Shown here one piece after another: positions 46,198-56,830 of a stretch of 64,000 bases of DNA. This DNA is from Cyclospora cayetanensis (lineage: Eukaryota; Apicomplexa; Conoidasida; Eucoccidiorida; Eimeriidae), in the NCBI RefSeq assembly GCF_002999335.1, contig NW_020312763.1, forward strand, positions 248,001 to 312,000, in the 5' to 3' direction. A program made the translations under genes and the position numbers. The notes under the pieces were generated by a model that saw only the letters and a list, made by a program, of their open reading frames with translations, had not been told where the DNA came from and made no database searches. Positions within the stretch are counted from its first letter, which is position 1; each line of letters opens with the position of its first letter.

Positions 46198-47324
46198 AAG
46201 AATGGGAAAAAGATTCCCTTTTTGCCGCTATCCCCCGCTTTTTCTCCCCTTCGCCCTCTTTTCTCTCCCTCTCTCCCCGCTTTCCTCCACTTTCTGTAGA
46301 GTGCTCCGCGTATTGCGAGGTCTTCTCCCCGTTGCCTCCCAGCGAGGCTGCTGCAAACCTTACTAGTGCCATCCACTCTTTGTACGACCCTGCTCGAGGC
46401 TGCTCCTTCTGGGGAAAAGCATCTCTGTGCAGGAGAGGCGGATGCCACCGTCGAGGCCCCTTTAAAGGGTTCACCACGACATCGTTGCGGACGCCAGTAT
46501 CCCTCCGAGTCCAGTCTTGTTTGCTCTTTATTTAATACGAAGCACCCTATTTTCGCCGGAAATATCCGTTTTAACGAGGCCTCCTCGAGCATGCATACTC
46601 TTGAGGTTGCCCAGAGAGAGCCTCCCTCCTCTCCTGGCGGACGTTTCTTTCCCTCCGCCTACTACCTCCGTGTATCAATTATGTATGTATGCTTTCTCTC
46701 TCTGTCTCTCTCGCTGCCTGTGTGCCCCAGAGACTGCTACTCCCTGCCTCCATTTAGGCGTTCCCTTCTCCCCGTTGCTCTGAGTGTTTCGCTAGCTCGG
46801 AAGTTTACAGGCAGGCAAGGTAGGTAGTAGGTCTGCGCGCGTCCGTCGCTACCCAGCCTCCGTAGAGAAAGAGAGAGACCAGTAAGGAGTTCCTGCTAGG
46901 CAGCCAGCAGGCGCCTGCGCATGGACGTGTGTCACAAAGGCACCGTCACTTCTGTCTAGACAGGCGCCAGTCGCCACTAGAGGCCTCCCCCCCACCTACG
47001 GCCTGGGCAGGCCTACTCGCGTTTCTCACTGGCGAAAAGCGTGCTCCAAAAAAGCGCCTTGTTTCTCTCAGCGCTGCAGCTATGCTTCCCGCGTCGCCTC
47101 GTGGCTTAGCGGTAGGCAAAACTTGTTGCGGCGCTTTATTTGGTGAAATGCACGCCCGAGTTCATTGTCACAAATCGCCACAGCCTGCCGCCACCGCTTC
47201 CGGATAGCGGCCCCCTCAGAAGAGACCCCTTTCTCCCCCTGTCTCCCTGCTGCTGCTTACGACTACAAGACTCCCTCCCCGGCTGCATGAAACTAGTTCT
47301 GCCTAAAAGACGGTCGCGAGCCCG
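46198..47324. other. Intergenic; no gene seen
   Basis: Pyrimidine-rich plus strand with several T/C stretches. The open frames lack any family resemblance. It should contain the 3' untranslated region of the TMEM87-like gene. Confidence 0.6.
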
Positions 47325-47888
47325 TCAGTCAACCTGAGCAAGAAAGCCGAAGTACGGGGGAGGCGGCAGGAACCCCTCCCCTGTTGCAGACTGCGCGCCG
47401 TCTGTCTCCTGGCATTCACAGGCTTCCCGTGACCAAGGGGGAAGGCTGCTGGCGGGGGAGTTCTTTTCGCAGATTTTTGGAGGGATGCGGCCGTAGTAGA
47501 GCTGCGGTTTATCCTCCCTTAGGGCACTCAGAGGCAGGCGGAAAGAGCTCTCTAGTTGCTCCCGCGGAGGAGAGGGGGAGGCAGCGTGCGACGCCACCAC
47601 TAGGGCGTTCAGTGCCAGTTCGAGGTCGCCGACAATGGAGGCAGCAAACTGCTGAGTCTCCTTCGGAGTCAGAGACAGCGCGAGGCCCTTTGCAACAGCG
47701 CCCAAGGCTGCAGCTACTGCCGGTGCCCCCTTTTCTTTGCTCTCTGGCGAAAGGGACAAAGCAGAGTGTAGCGGGTGTCTAGCCATCATAAAGAGTGCCG
47801 CCACGCTGGGAGATAGCGAGAGGTTGCTGCTTTCGCGAGTGCCACGCAAGCGTGCCATGCAAGGCAGTGATGCCGCGGGTGCAGCCAT
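47325..47888 (-). CDS. Possible hypothetical protein (doubtful)
   Basis: A minus-strand frame stays open for more than 300 codons downstream of the 48271-48729 gene. From ATG 47888 it would encode about 187 aa (MAAPAASLPCMARL ... PPPPYFGFLAQVD). The stretch ALGAVAKGLALSLTPKETQ to DLELALNALVVASHA looks protein-like and helical, but I recognise no family. GC-rich composition lengthens chance frames. It could also be a 3' exon of the neighbouring gene or part of its untranslated region. Confidence 0.25.
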   Translation of the reverse strand: MAAPAASLPCMARLRGTRESSNLSLSPSVAALFMMARHPLHSALSLSPESKEKGAPAVAAALGAVAKGLALSLTPKETQQFAASIVGDLELALNALVVASHAASPSPPREQLESSFRLPLSALREDKPQLYYGRIPPKICEKNSPASSLPPWSREACECQETDGAQSATGEGFLPPPPYFGFLAQVD

Positions 47889-48270
47889 GGGCGGAAGCCT
47901 TTGTAGCTGCGCCCCCCATCCCACAGACGTCACGTGTTTCCCACAAAGAAGCGAAGAAAAAGGAGAAGAAGAAGGCGGCTGTCGCTGCCGCGTCAGGAAG
48001 GCGGGAAGAGCAGGCCTGGGGACCCCTCTGCATACCGACTTGAGGCACAACTCCGTCCCCTGACTGCCAAACGAGCCTGTTCTGTCTCGCGTTTTCCGCT
48101 TCGAATAAAGGGTGAATGAGCCTGTCTCCCTGTGGCGTTCTGGAGTGCGCCACAGGGGGGGGGGCCCTGTTTTCGAGGCCCCCCGTCCAGTGTCTTTGCG
48201 GCTCCCCAAAACCCCCACCAGCGCCGCCCCACTATCCTGCAGCCGACGACGGAAGCAGTGCGTGAAGGAG

Positions 48271-48729
48271 CTACGCGTGGTAGTGATGCATGGGGGTGAA
48301 GGTTCCGTGAGTGGAGGAGTAGTAGCCGCTAGAGGCCCTAGGCACGACGACGCGCTGGGGAGGCGGTGCAGAAACCGTGGTGTAGGTGCTGCTGATGGGC
48401 ATAGAAACAGTGGCAGGAGGAGGAGGAGCGGCAACGTAGTATGCAACCGGTTCAACTTCCACCGTCGAGCCTTCTTGGAAGCAGGTGTTAACAATAGCCT
48501 TCCGGGAAATATCAAAGAGAAGAACGAGTCCTTGGATGCCTGCGACGGCAACTGTGGCTGTCGCTCCAAGCAGCAATCCCAAGAGTTCTCCACAGGCGGC
48601 AGCCAACTTCGCTTCATTGGTGTTGTTGGGAAGAGAGCTCCCCGATGACGCCTGGGTTGGAGCGTTCACCGCTTCTTCTCCCGAGGCCTTGTCGCCAGTT
48701 TGACCATGCGCAGGAGCTGGAGAACTCAT
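48271..48729 (-). CDS. Small unknown protein with one hydrophobic segment
   Basis: A 152-aa frame starts at ATG 48729 (upstream context AAAGGGAGA, purine-rich as expected). The protein has a polar Ser/Ala/Asn-rich N-terminus and a hydrophobic stretch at ~43-72 (ACGELLGLLLGATATVAVAG, then GLVLLF) that could be a membrane anchor or buried helix. A Cys-containing link follows, then a Pro/Val/Ser/Tyr-rich tail ending THGTFTPMHHYHA. I do not recognise a family. The tail with Tyr-Tyr and His-rich end is distinctive and should be easy to find in other coccidia if the gene is real. No signal peptide is visible at the N-terminus. A single exon is assumed. Confidence 0.5.
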   Translation of the reverse strand: MSSPAPAHGQTGDKASGEEAVNAPTQASSGSSLPNNTNEAKLAAACGELLGLLLGATATVAVAGIQGLVLLFDISRKAIVNTCFQEGSTVEVEPVAYYVAAPPPPATVSMPISSTYTTVSAPPPQRVVVPRASSGYYSSTHGTFTPMHHYHA

Positions 48730-51700
48730 TCTCCCTTTCTGTGAGTCTTTTTTAGGATAGTCGACGAGCCACCGTCACAAAAAGGCGCAACAACAACGCG
48801 AAAAACGCCGCTAAGGGACCCTCCTCCGCGGCTTCAAGGTGCCTCAGGGACGCAAAGCAGGCAAACGCTCGGCACCGCTCTCACGCAAAGAAAGCGGCAT
48901 CAGAGAGGCCGAAAGCGCCTCCTTAGAATCACCAAGATGTGGGGGAGCAGCGACCAGTGATGCGGATGAGGCCTCAGAGGCGCACGCACTGCGTAGGGAT
49001 GCAACAGCAGAGAGTAAGCGCGAACGGGCGGGGCGGGGGGCCCTTGAGAGCAGTGAAGCAGCAGTCACTGCTGGATCAAGAAGGCGCCGAATCAAACAGC
49101 CAGACAGAACCTTTTAGGATGGACACAAATGGGATTTAAATGACAAGAATCGCGTAAGCATGGGGTAACAAGCTTCGTACAAGGGCAGTGATGCAACACC
49201 GGCTCGGCAGTGGCTACAGGACGAGATTCGCCACACCCATGACTCGGATCGACCGGCTTGCTGCTCTGTAACCTCCTTCTGCGTTCAACTCGTACGAACA
49301 GAGGCTTCAATTTCAAAGGAAGACTTCCTTCATAGTGCTGCAGATACATCTGAAAAGCGCAGGGAGACTCCGTCAGAAGGAATGAGGGACTGCTGCCGCT
49401 TCGCTGGCGTCCCTAGCAGGCCCCGCGTCATGTGCGGCTCCTAAGGGGGGACGCCGCTTGCCTTCTCAGCTCAAACAGATCGGGCTACACAAATACATGG
49501 GGAAAGATAAACCAATATCAGCCTTGAATACACCTTATTTGCATGTTTGGTGCGTCATGCCACGTCAAGAAGGATACGGGTTCAAAACGCATGGCGCGTA
49601 TCCATGGGCATGGCGTGGTTGCGCCTGTAGTGACGCATTACTGGCACCTAGCTGCAACATACGCTAAGGGCTGCTAGTAGCCTCTACCCTTCTTGTTTGC
49701 TGATTCCACCAGCATTCTTGCACAAGAAGTTCTTCTGGTCGATTACAGCAACAGGAAGAAGAAAATAGGCGGACGATTCGCTGATCGTTCATGGTGGTTA
49801 GTCATGTGCAAATAGGAGCTCAGCCGCTCCCTCTCCAAGCAGTTTCGAGGAACTGTCAGTCTAAACAGTTCTTCACTGTCAAATAGAATCAACTCCGAAT
49901 GTATCCTGCATTTGGAGCGCTTCTCCCTACTCGCATCAAAGAAGATGTGCCGCCGCTTCAAACTAGTTCATAGCCGCGGCAATGTTTCACTTCTGCCAAT
50001 TGCACAAGCAACCCTTACACAACGCTTGTTCCAAGTAGGGCATCTTCTTCAAGATGTTACAAAACACTAACCTTATATGAAGCGCCCATTAGCATACTTT
50101 TCATGATGAACAGTAGAGTTACCGCTATGCTCTGGGGGCGAGAAAGTAAGGCTTTCCACAGTGTCCACAGGGAGATGCCGACCCAATACAATCTTATCAG
50201 AAAATCAGTGATTGTTTTTCGTATGAAATGCGGCCTTTTCCCCTCCCTCCACCCCTCCTAGTTCGGGCATTAAGTAAGAAGGATGGATATGGTGCGTGTT
50301 GCTGTACCCTCTGCGCATTCCAAGCATTCAGAGCAAATTGCACGTAGCATCTAGTGCGCATACTAGCCATAATAGGGACCAAACTAACACGACAGCAGCG
50401 ATGTGATGGCTTACTGTCTTGGGTACGCTAAATGTTCGAGCTTTCCGCCACGAGACAACGGAGTAGAAATTTGATATGTGCAATAGTTAAATTATACATG
50501 TTGAGCGGGGCTTCCGTTTCTCATAGAAGAGTTGCTGCGTGCATACGCAGCCGGTGCATCCAGCATAGTCAACTCCAAACCCTGTTAGCGGCATAGCGAA
50601 GAATGCAGACACCATATCTCAGACTGCCTGCGCATACACCTAAAAGTAAGCAACACCCTAGACAAAATAACCGAAACTACCCAAGCAATACTTAACCATG
50701 AAGGGAGCCATTTCAAGCAGAGCATGCGGTCGAAGGGATGATTATCAACGAACGCAAGGAATCCTGTCCATGGCGACTAGAATTGTTGATTAAAGATAGC
50801 CTTAAATTCTCTCACAAGAAACAGAGCTGGAAAGTGGTCCTCATCGTATTAATAAGGATGGTTGTTCTCACCATATTCTATTCGGAAGTGCCTCAGCCTT
50901 TTGCCATTCTGGATTTTCACAGTAGTAGGGGCTGTAGGACATCAAAAGCATAACATTCACACAATTTCAATGTACACTGTTAAACAATCCTAGACAAGGG
51001 CGGGTGCGCCACAGATCAGTGACTTGGAGGCGCACCGCGGGAGCCTGTCAGCGACCACGGTGGTGACGCCCCTAGTTGACTTCACTGTAAAGCCATAGTG
51101 CAGCAGGCGCCTACGCTGGTAAACAACTCTAGGATTATCAAAGCCCTGAAATCCCCTCCTCAAATACATTAAATACTGGTGGGCGTAATGAGTGAAATGG
51201 CGTCCATATAAATAGTGCCGTCATTTTCCACACCTCACCACACCACATGGAGTTTCTTTCCGCACTGGGGCCCGCTTCTAAGTTCGGTGAAGCGCTAAGT
51301 GCACGAAGGGGGAAAATAGGAGCAGCCACCATGTCATTAGCAACAGTGATTAGGAAGAAATGAAGCTTAGAATCAAGCAGCGCTAGCAGCGGAGGAGTTG
51401 TGAGGTGGCGAAAAAGCGTCCTCCCGGCTCTATGAGCATTTTCTATTCAGCTCATAGATTGCTCTCTAAGTAGCTCACTCAAAACGGCCGCAATCCGACG
51501 GAACCAAGAATGAACATTTGGTAGCAAGGCACAATGCTATCGAACTTTGTAGCGCCCTTGCAGGTGTCTAAAGGCAACGCCTTCATTGCTTTCTTCCTCG
51601 CCTGATGTAACCCATTCCGCAGAATTCCAGAAGCAGTGGATAGCCAACACGTGTGTGCCTTCGCAATCCACTGGTCGTCCTGCAACAGCTGAATTGCTCA

Positions 51701-53030
51701 CCATTTATGCTTTCAAACGTGTTGACGTAGAAGAAGACGTAATCTGTGTAGAATGCCATACACCCCTCCTTATTTGGCTCACAATGGTCCTAATTAAGTT
51801 GCTATTGCAGCTCAACAGGGGCATTGACAACTTCCGATGGCATATAGGTGTGCTTGTCTTTGCGAGTGCGAGTGTAGGAGGCCTTTTCGTGCCTCTCGTT
51901 GGGGTGATGAGTGAACGTACGAAAGCGTCTGTGGAGTTCGATGTCGAGTAGACCATTGCTTCATGTCCTTTGTAATGTAACTCACCACCATGAGGCATGG
52001 AGAACTCCTGTTTTATAATGGTATTGATCAGAAGCTTGACGTGAACGCAAGCGTTCCGCCTTTCGTACTTTTCTGGCAGCCTCATCAGGTTATACCCAAA
52101 ACGCACGAGTCAGTTTCTGTGCTTTCTATTTTTTCGAATCATTTACCTGCCACTCAATCTCCTCTTCATGCTATGAAAACTTCTGATACCTTGGAGCAAC
52201 GCATGGGGCTGCCCAAGAGTCAGTTGCATACTCTGCGCTGGACGACCGTCAGGTGACCAGCCTGCTGGCAGCTCGTCATTGTTTGTACATCCGTAGACTC
52301 CTTAACCTGCCCATGCCTATCCATTGGCATCTGCACGCCTTTGCAGGTATGGAGCTCTGGATTCATGGAGATACGCAATCGCAGGTTTCACAGGCCGTGA
52401 TGGGTAAGATAATAGACTACACATACCTATGAACACAAATATATGTGTACCAGATATCGAGTCGTAGGGATGCCTTAAAGTAAACTGAACTGAAGCTATG
52501 ATGCATCGCATAGCTGATGCGTCTGCTGCTGTTGTTTATCTCCTTTCCAAGCAACCGCCGTAGTTCAAGGTCGTGCTAAGGCATTCTCTTGGGAAGCTAC
52601 ATTCGATTCCCCCTTCGCCTATCGTAATGACCCCTTGCAGTAGGCATTCTCATATTTACATTCCAAATCGAAAGGATGGGGGCTAGTCCAAATGCAATTT
52701 TCCAGTTTTATCTAGGCCAACTCCCCCGGCTCTCTGGATAGAGTACCGCTACACAGACGACATAAGGATCAATATAAAACATCTGTGACGACGTGAGTTG
52801 GCAAGCTCATGCATCCCAGCTACCCATCCTTCCTGCCTGTCCTCTCCCTTCCCGTCTACTCTGCCCATCTGTTCGTCTATGTCCCTCTCTGGCAGCCGAC
52901 CTTCGGAGGGCAGCACGCGACAAAATGCACCAAACACACCGCTCAAAACTCCATCAGGTCCACCTCCCTCGAACCTCTTCGAAATATAGGGCCCACAGGC
53001 AGGCTGTTTGCGTTGAACTTGCATCGCGGC
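48730..53030. other. Large gene-poor, AT-richer segment
   Basis: Reading frames are short (under about 135 codons), codon use looks random and CAG runs are absent. The base composition is visibly richer in A and T than the coding segments. One interspersed repeat copy is present at 50291-50380. No tRNA cloverleaf, rRNA or transposase-like frame was seen. Confidence 0.6.
50291..50380 (+). repeat. Interspersed repeat, copy 5
   Basis: Reads GTGTTGCTGTACCCTCTGCG, then CATTCCAAGCATTCAGAGC and CACGTAGCATCTAGTGCGCA, then TACTAGCC and TAGGGACC. It is the longest and most complete member and a good guide to the family consensus. Confidence 0.7.
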
Positions 53031-54683
53031 CTATGCCTCAAGTCTTGACCGTTGGGGTGCCTCTTGAACTTCTTTCGAAACCATGCACCACTCACTTTCT
53101 TCTCCGCTGCTTATGCTTTCTATTTCGGGAACTATGTCTTCGGCTGGCCTAGTTAGACAGCTGCCCCCGTGAGAAATTCCACGAGGGTCGTAAACGAATT
53201 GTTCATCCCCCCTCGCTTCGGCTTCTCGTCCTTTGCACGCTCGCATCCCAGCTTGTTTTCCAGACAAGAGTGACGCCTCTGGGAGCTGCCTTGGAGCTCT
53301 GTCTGAGCACCGTAGATCTAGTGCTTGCTTCTGCTGGAAAGATCGCCGACAACAGGCATGCGCGTAGGCTCCCTCTGTTCTTCTGCCTCCATGAGCGACC
53401 CGACAGCCGACGCGAGCTGGTGTGTCTTCCGAGGCCTCTGGAAGCTCGGCGCTACTATCCTGCTGGCAGGTCGCATCAGGAGAGTGCAACAACGAAGAAG
53501 AGTGCCCCAAATTCCACCTCCCACATGCATCATGATGCATGCCATCCTTTTGCTTAAGGATCTTTTCATCTCTCGCACACCTTGCCTTAGCACTATCCGC
53601 GCTCAAGTCGTCTTCTTTCTGAATTCCACAAGCCATGAGAGAAGCAACCGCTTTGTATGCGGCCGTCAACCACGGATGCCTATGAAACACCTCTTTCACG
53701 TTCGCCTTTGCTCTAGCTGCTGGTGCTGCTGCTTTGCTCTGTGCATCCCCTTCTTCCACAAGCGGCCCACGCTGATTAACGGACCAAATCTGCTTCCTGT
53801 CCCCCTCTACCGGAATCCAAAATCGACTTGGCCTCTGCCTTTCTTCGCGCTGCAGGCGCAGTTTTAGTGCCCGCATGAAGATTCCAAGCCGTCCATAGGA
53901 CTCCCTCGACCCAAAGTCAAAAGCATACAAGAGCCACAAAAATGTTATCATTGCCCAGCAGACGCCGTGCAAAAGAACTATTTTCCAGGACGCGTAGAGG
54001 CTGGGAGGCAGTGACAAGCTGTGTGGGAAGCAATCGAAGAAATAGTGCAGCACGACCTGCAAGCCGGATACCAGCGCTCCGAGGGAGCGCAGGCACAAAA
54101 GAAGCAGCCACGGGATGACCCCAAGAAGAAGCAGCAGCAAGTTGACTGGGAGACGCGCTACGTACTCCAGGAGCGCCGCCTGATGATACATAAAACCGCC
54201 AACCACGCTTTCTGTAAAGTCAATATCCCTGAAGATACAGCAGAGTGCAGTGTAGAAGACTGCGAGAAGGGCGGCGGAGCAGATGAAGGAGAAAATGCCG
54301 ACACAAAGTGCCAAAATATCCCGATGTTTGCGCAGCATTGGAAGAGGGTAATGCGACTGTACAACCCTCCTCTGCACTGTGATATCTTTCTCCTCCGCGT
54401 CCACCGCACTGGCACCACTGTGATCACCTAATTGTTCATCCTGATCCTCTTCTTCTTCTTCATCTCCTTCCATCTCCCTATCAGACGAGGAAATCCCCGA
54501 GTTTTCTCGCCAGCAGCTCTCATTTTTTTCCGCCGGAGGTGTCGCTGGTGCTGCCGCTGCTGTTGCAACGTCATCTTCTTCGGACGCTGCGCGCCGTCCA
54601 CTGCCCCTCCCCTGCTCATTCCGCTGGCTACGGATCCAGGGCCTCTCAGGTGCCCTCGCGCCGTATAGCTGCTTCCTCTCCAT
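53031..54683 (-). CDS. Unknown membrane protein with three predicted helices
   Basis: A 550-aa single-exon frame starts at ATG 54683 (MERKQLYGAR). The N-terminal ~120 residues are polar, with an acidic block (EGDEEEEEDQDEQ). Three hydrophobic segments follow at ~123-150 (ILALCVGIFSFICSAALLAV), ~178-212 (LPVNLLLLLLGVIPWLLLLC) and ~232-254 (KIVLLHGVCWAMITFLWLLY). The C-terminal ~290 residues are soluble, Arg/Ser/Cys-rich and low in obvious structure, ending with an acidic Ser patch (EIESISSGEESEW). No signal peptide, no catalytic motif and no known family. The clean frame and the ordered membrane region argue for a real gene, probably lineage-specific. It is flanked by gene-poor DNA on both sides. 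Confidence 0.6.
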   Translation of the reverse strand: MERKQLYGARAPERPWIRSQRNEQGRGSGRRAASEEDDVATAAAAPATPPAEKNESCWRENSGISSSDREMEGDEEEEEDQDEQLGDHSGASAVDAEEKDITVQRRVVQSHYPLPMLRKHRDILALCVGIFSFICSAALLAVFYTALCCIFRDIDFTESVVGGFMYHQAALLEYVARLPVNLLLLLLGVIPWLLLLCLRSLGALVSGLQVVLHYFFDCFPHSLSLPPSLYASWKIVLLHGVCWAMITFLWLLYAFDFGSRESYGRLGIFMRALKLRLQREERQRPSRFWIPVEGDRKQIWSVNQRGPLVEEGDAQSKAAAPAARAKANVKEVFHRHPWLTAAYKAVASLMACGIQKEDDLSADSAKARCARDEKILKQKDGMHHDACGRWNLGHSSSLLHSPDATCQQDSSAELPEASEDTPARVGCRVAHGGRRTEGAYAHACCRRSFQQKQALDLRCSDRAPRQLPEASLLSGKQAGMRACKGREAEARGDEQFVYDPRGISHGGSCLTRPAEDIVPEIESISSGEESEWCMVSKEVQEAPQRSRLEA

Positions 54684-56830
54684 AATGCAGCAGCGAGAGC
54701 ATGCGGACTAACAGCTGATGAACTTGCGCTGTACTAGCCTGTGGTGGGCACACACATGAATAAATGGCAAAGCGCAGCGGTTCAAGTCCTAATTCACGGT
54801 GATTTTACGACGAATATAGACCCGCACAGGAGAAGAATGCCTGAAAATGCCCCTATAAATCAAGTGCATGGAGGCCCCCGCTGTATATGTCCGGCCAAGC
54901 CAAAGAGCTCTCGATGCAGCGCCGAGTCCACTGGTCATTAGGTGGTCCGCTACAGATTTACGAGTATTATGGAGGATTCAGAAGATTCCTTCACCATTAA
55001 AAACATAAACAGTGTAACTGCCACACGGAAAACAAAGTAGAAGACCAGACCTTCGAGAAATCCAAAAGCAAGGCATCACCAGCAGGTCAGCGGCAGCAGC
55101 GGGCGACAGCAAGTTGCTGCTTCCGCCTTCACCCCATGCACTATGACTGCTGCAGTTTAAAGCCAAGCGTTCAAATGTGCAGAGTGAATCTGTATGTCGA
55201 GTAGCTGTTCGGGGGAAAAAAGGTGGATTCCTTCCCCCGTCCGTGTGTGTGTCGTTCCAACTCCATAGGAGCCGACAGGCTCGGTACTACTTATGCAAAC
55301 GATTCTATTAGGGAGGCTCCTCTGCAGGCAGATGCCCACCTCAAACAGGTGCACAAGTACTGTAGGATACGTTTTGGCTTCTATCCATTGACGCCATTCC
55401 ACCTACAGCTAGTGACTCTCTCAAGTACACCACCCCCATTGCCCCTCTCCGCAATTGCCTCTCTCCCACCCGCCGTGTCTGCTGTTTCATGTGAATTCGT
55501 GTTAATCCCGATTCTTCTCTCCCTCACTTCTCTGTGCGTGGAGTTCTCGCGTTTGTGCCCTTCCCCAGGCAACAGGTAGCGCCCCCCACCCGACTTTGCA
55601 CCTTACTTCCGACGTGTCCCCCCGTAATGCCTGGAAACCGCTCATCCGTTTGGTGTCGACCACACTATATAGGAGTGTCAGTTTTAAGGCGAAGGCATTA
55701 GCAATGTCACTTAATTGCGCAGCATCTTGTAACTGGCAATGAAACGCTCCTTCCCGCTATATACTCCCCGTGGCCATTGAAAACCTAGGGGTTTTACAAC
55801 GCGGAAACAGAGCAATCGCAATCAAAAGAGAAGGGCTTTTTGAATAATTGGGGGCGGGGCACCGTGCAGAATGCAGGATGTGCCGCCGTTCAGCATTGAC
55901 CAGGCGCAGCGGCAGGGTACTTCAAATACAGCAGCCGCACCATCGAGCTCGAAGCCAGCAAAATATTACAGCGAGTAGAAGACGCCTTTCTACCGCAAGG
56001 ACAATGCAGACAAGGGGGTCCTTAACGCTCTCATGCCCCACGGATTCACCACCAGCAAACGACATGAAAATACGTATAAGATACAGCAGCTGTTTAGGCA
56101 TAGTCTTGGTCTATACAGAAGCTGCAACTAGCTTTGGGTAGCCCCGCCCTGGGAGCTGCCCTTCCAAACACAAGCCCCCTTCAATGAGGGTAGATACAGG
56201 GCGTAATAAGATGCGCAATAGACGATGAGGCAGCACAGGAGTACACAGTCTTAATTTACAGCCCGCGCCGTAAGAGGGCACGGGGAACACACGAACACAC
56301 GCAATCGGGAAGATACAACGAGCGAAACACAAGTACATCTGCCTAGAACATCCTCATTGACGCCCTTCTGTGAAATCGGCACTTTTTGAATAACCAACGA
56401 AACTCTCCCGTGCACGTCCATCCTCCCATTGAGCTTTCATACCAGTAGGGGTCCCGAACAGGCACCCCTAAGGGGCCTGCTGCGCCTAAGAGATCCCCTT
56501 ATAATGAGGCGGGTCACACTCGCACATCATGGGCAGATCAACGCAAATCGGCTCTGTCGTTGATTGGAACTCGTCGTATTTGCTTTTTGATCTGTCATTG
56601 GGATCCAACCGCCGTGCCCATATACAGCCGCTCCACGAAACTGGCCATGGCGTTCCTTGAAGGGGCAACAAGATCGGGAGAGCATGAAGGAAAGATGCAT
56701 AGGGGCAGGGCAGATGATGCCGAGGAGGCACCCTCGAAAAACACAACGGCGACAGTACCCTTCAGGTTAAAGGAACGATACGAAGACGAGATCGTCAACA
56801 CGGGGGTGGGTGAAGTGTGGCGACAGCACT
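54684..56830. other. Intergenic, possibly with unresolved 3' exons of the RRM gene
   Basis: 54.7-56.4 kb shows nothing recognisable. Between about 56480 and 56830 the minus strand has two short protein-like stretches, GTVAVVFFEGASSASSAL and YDEFQSTTEPICVDLPMM, in different frames. They may be further exons of the RRM-like gene, but I could not join them with acceptable splice signals and phase. Confidence 0.4.
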
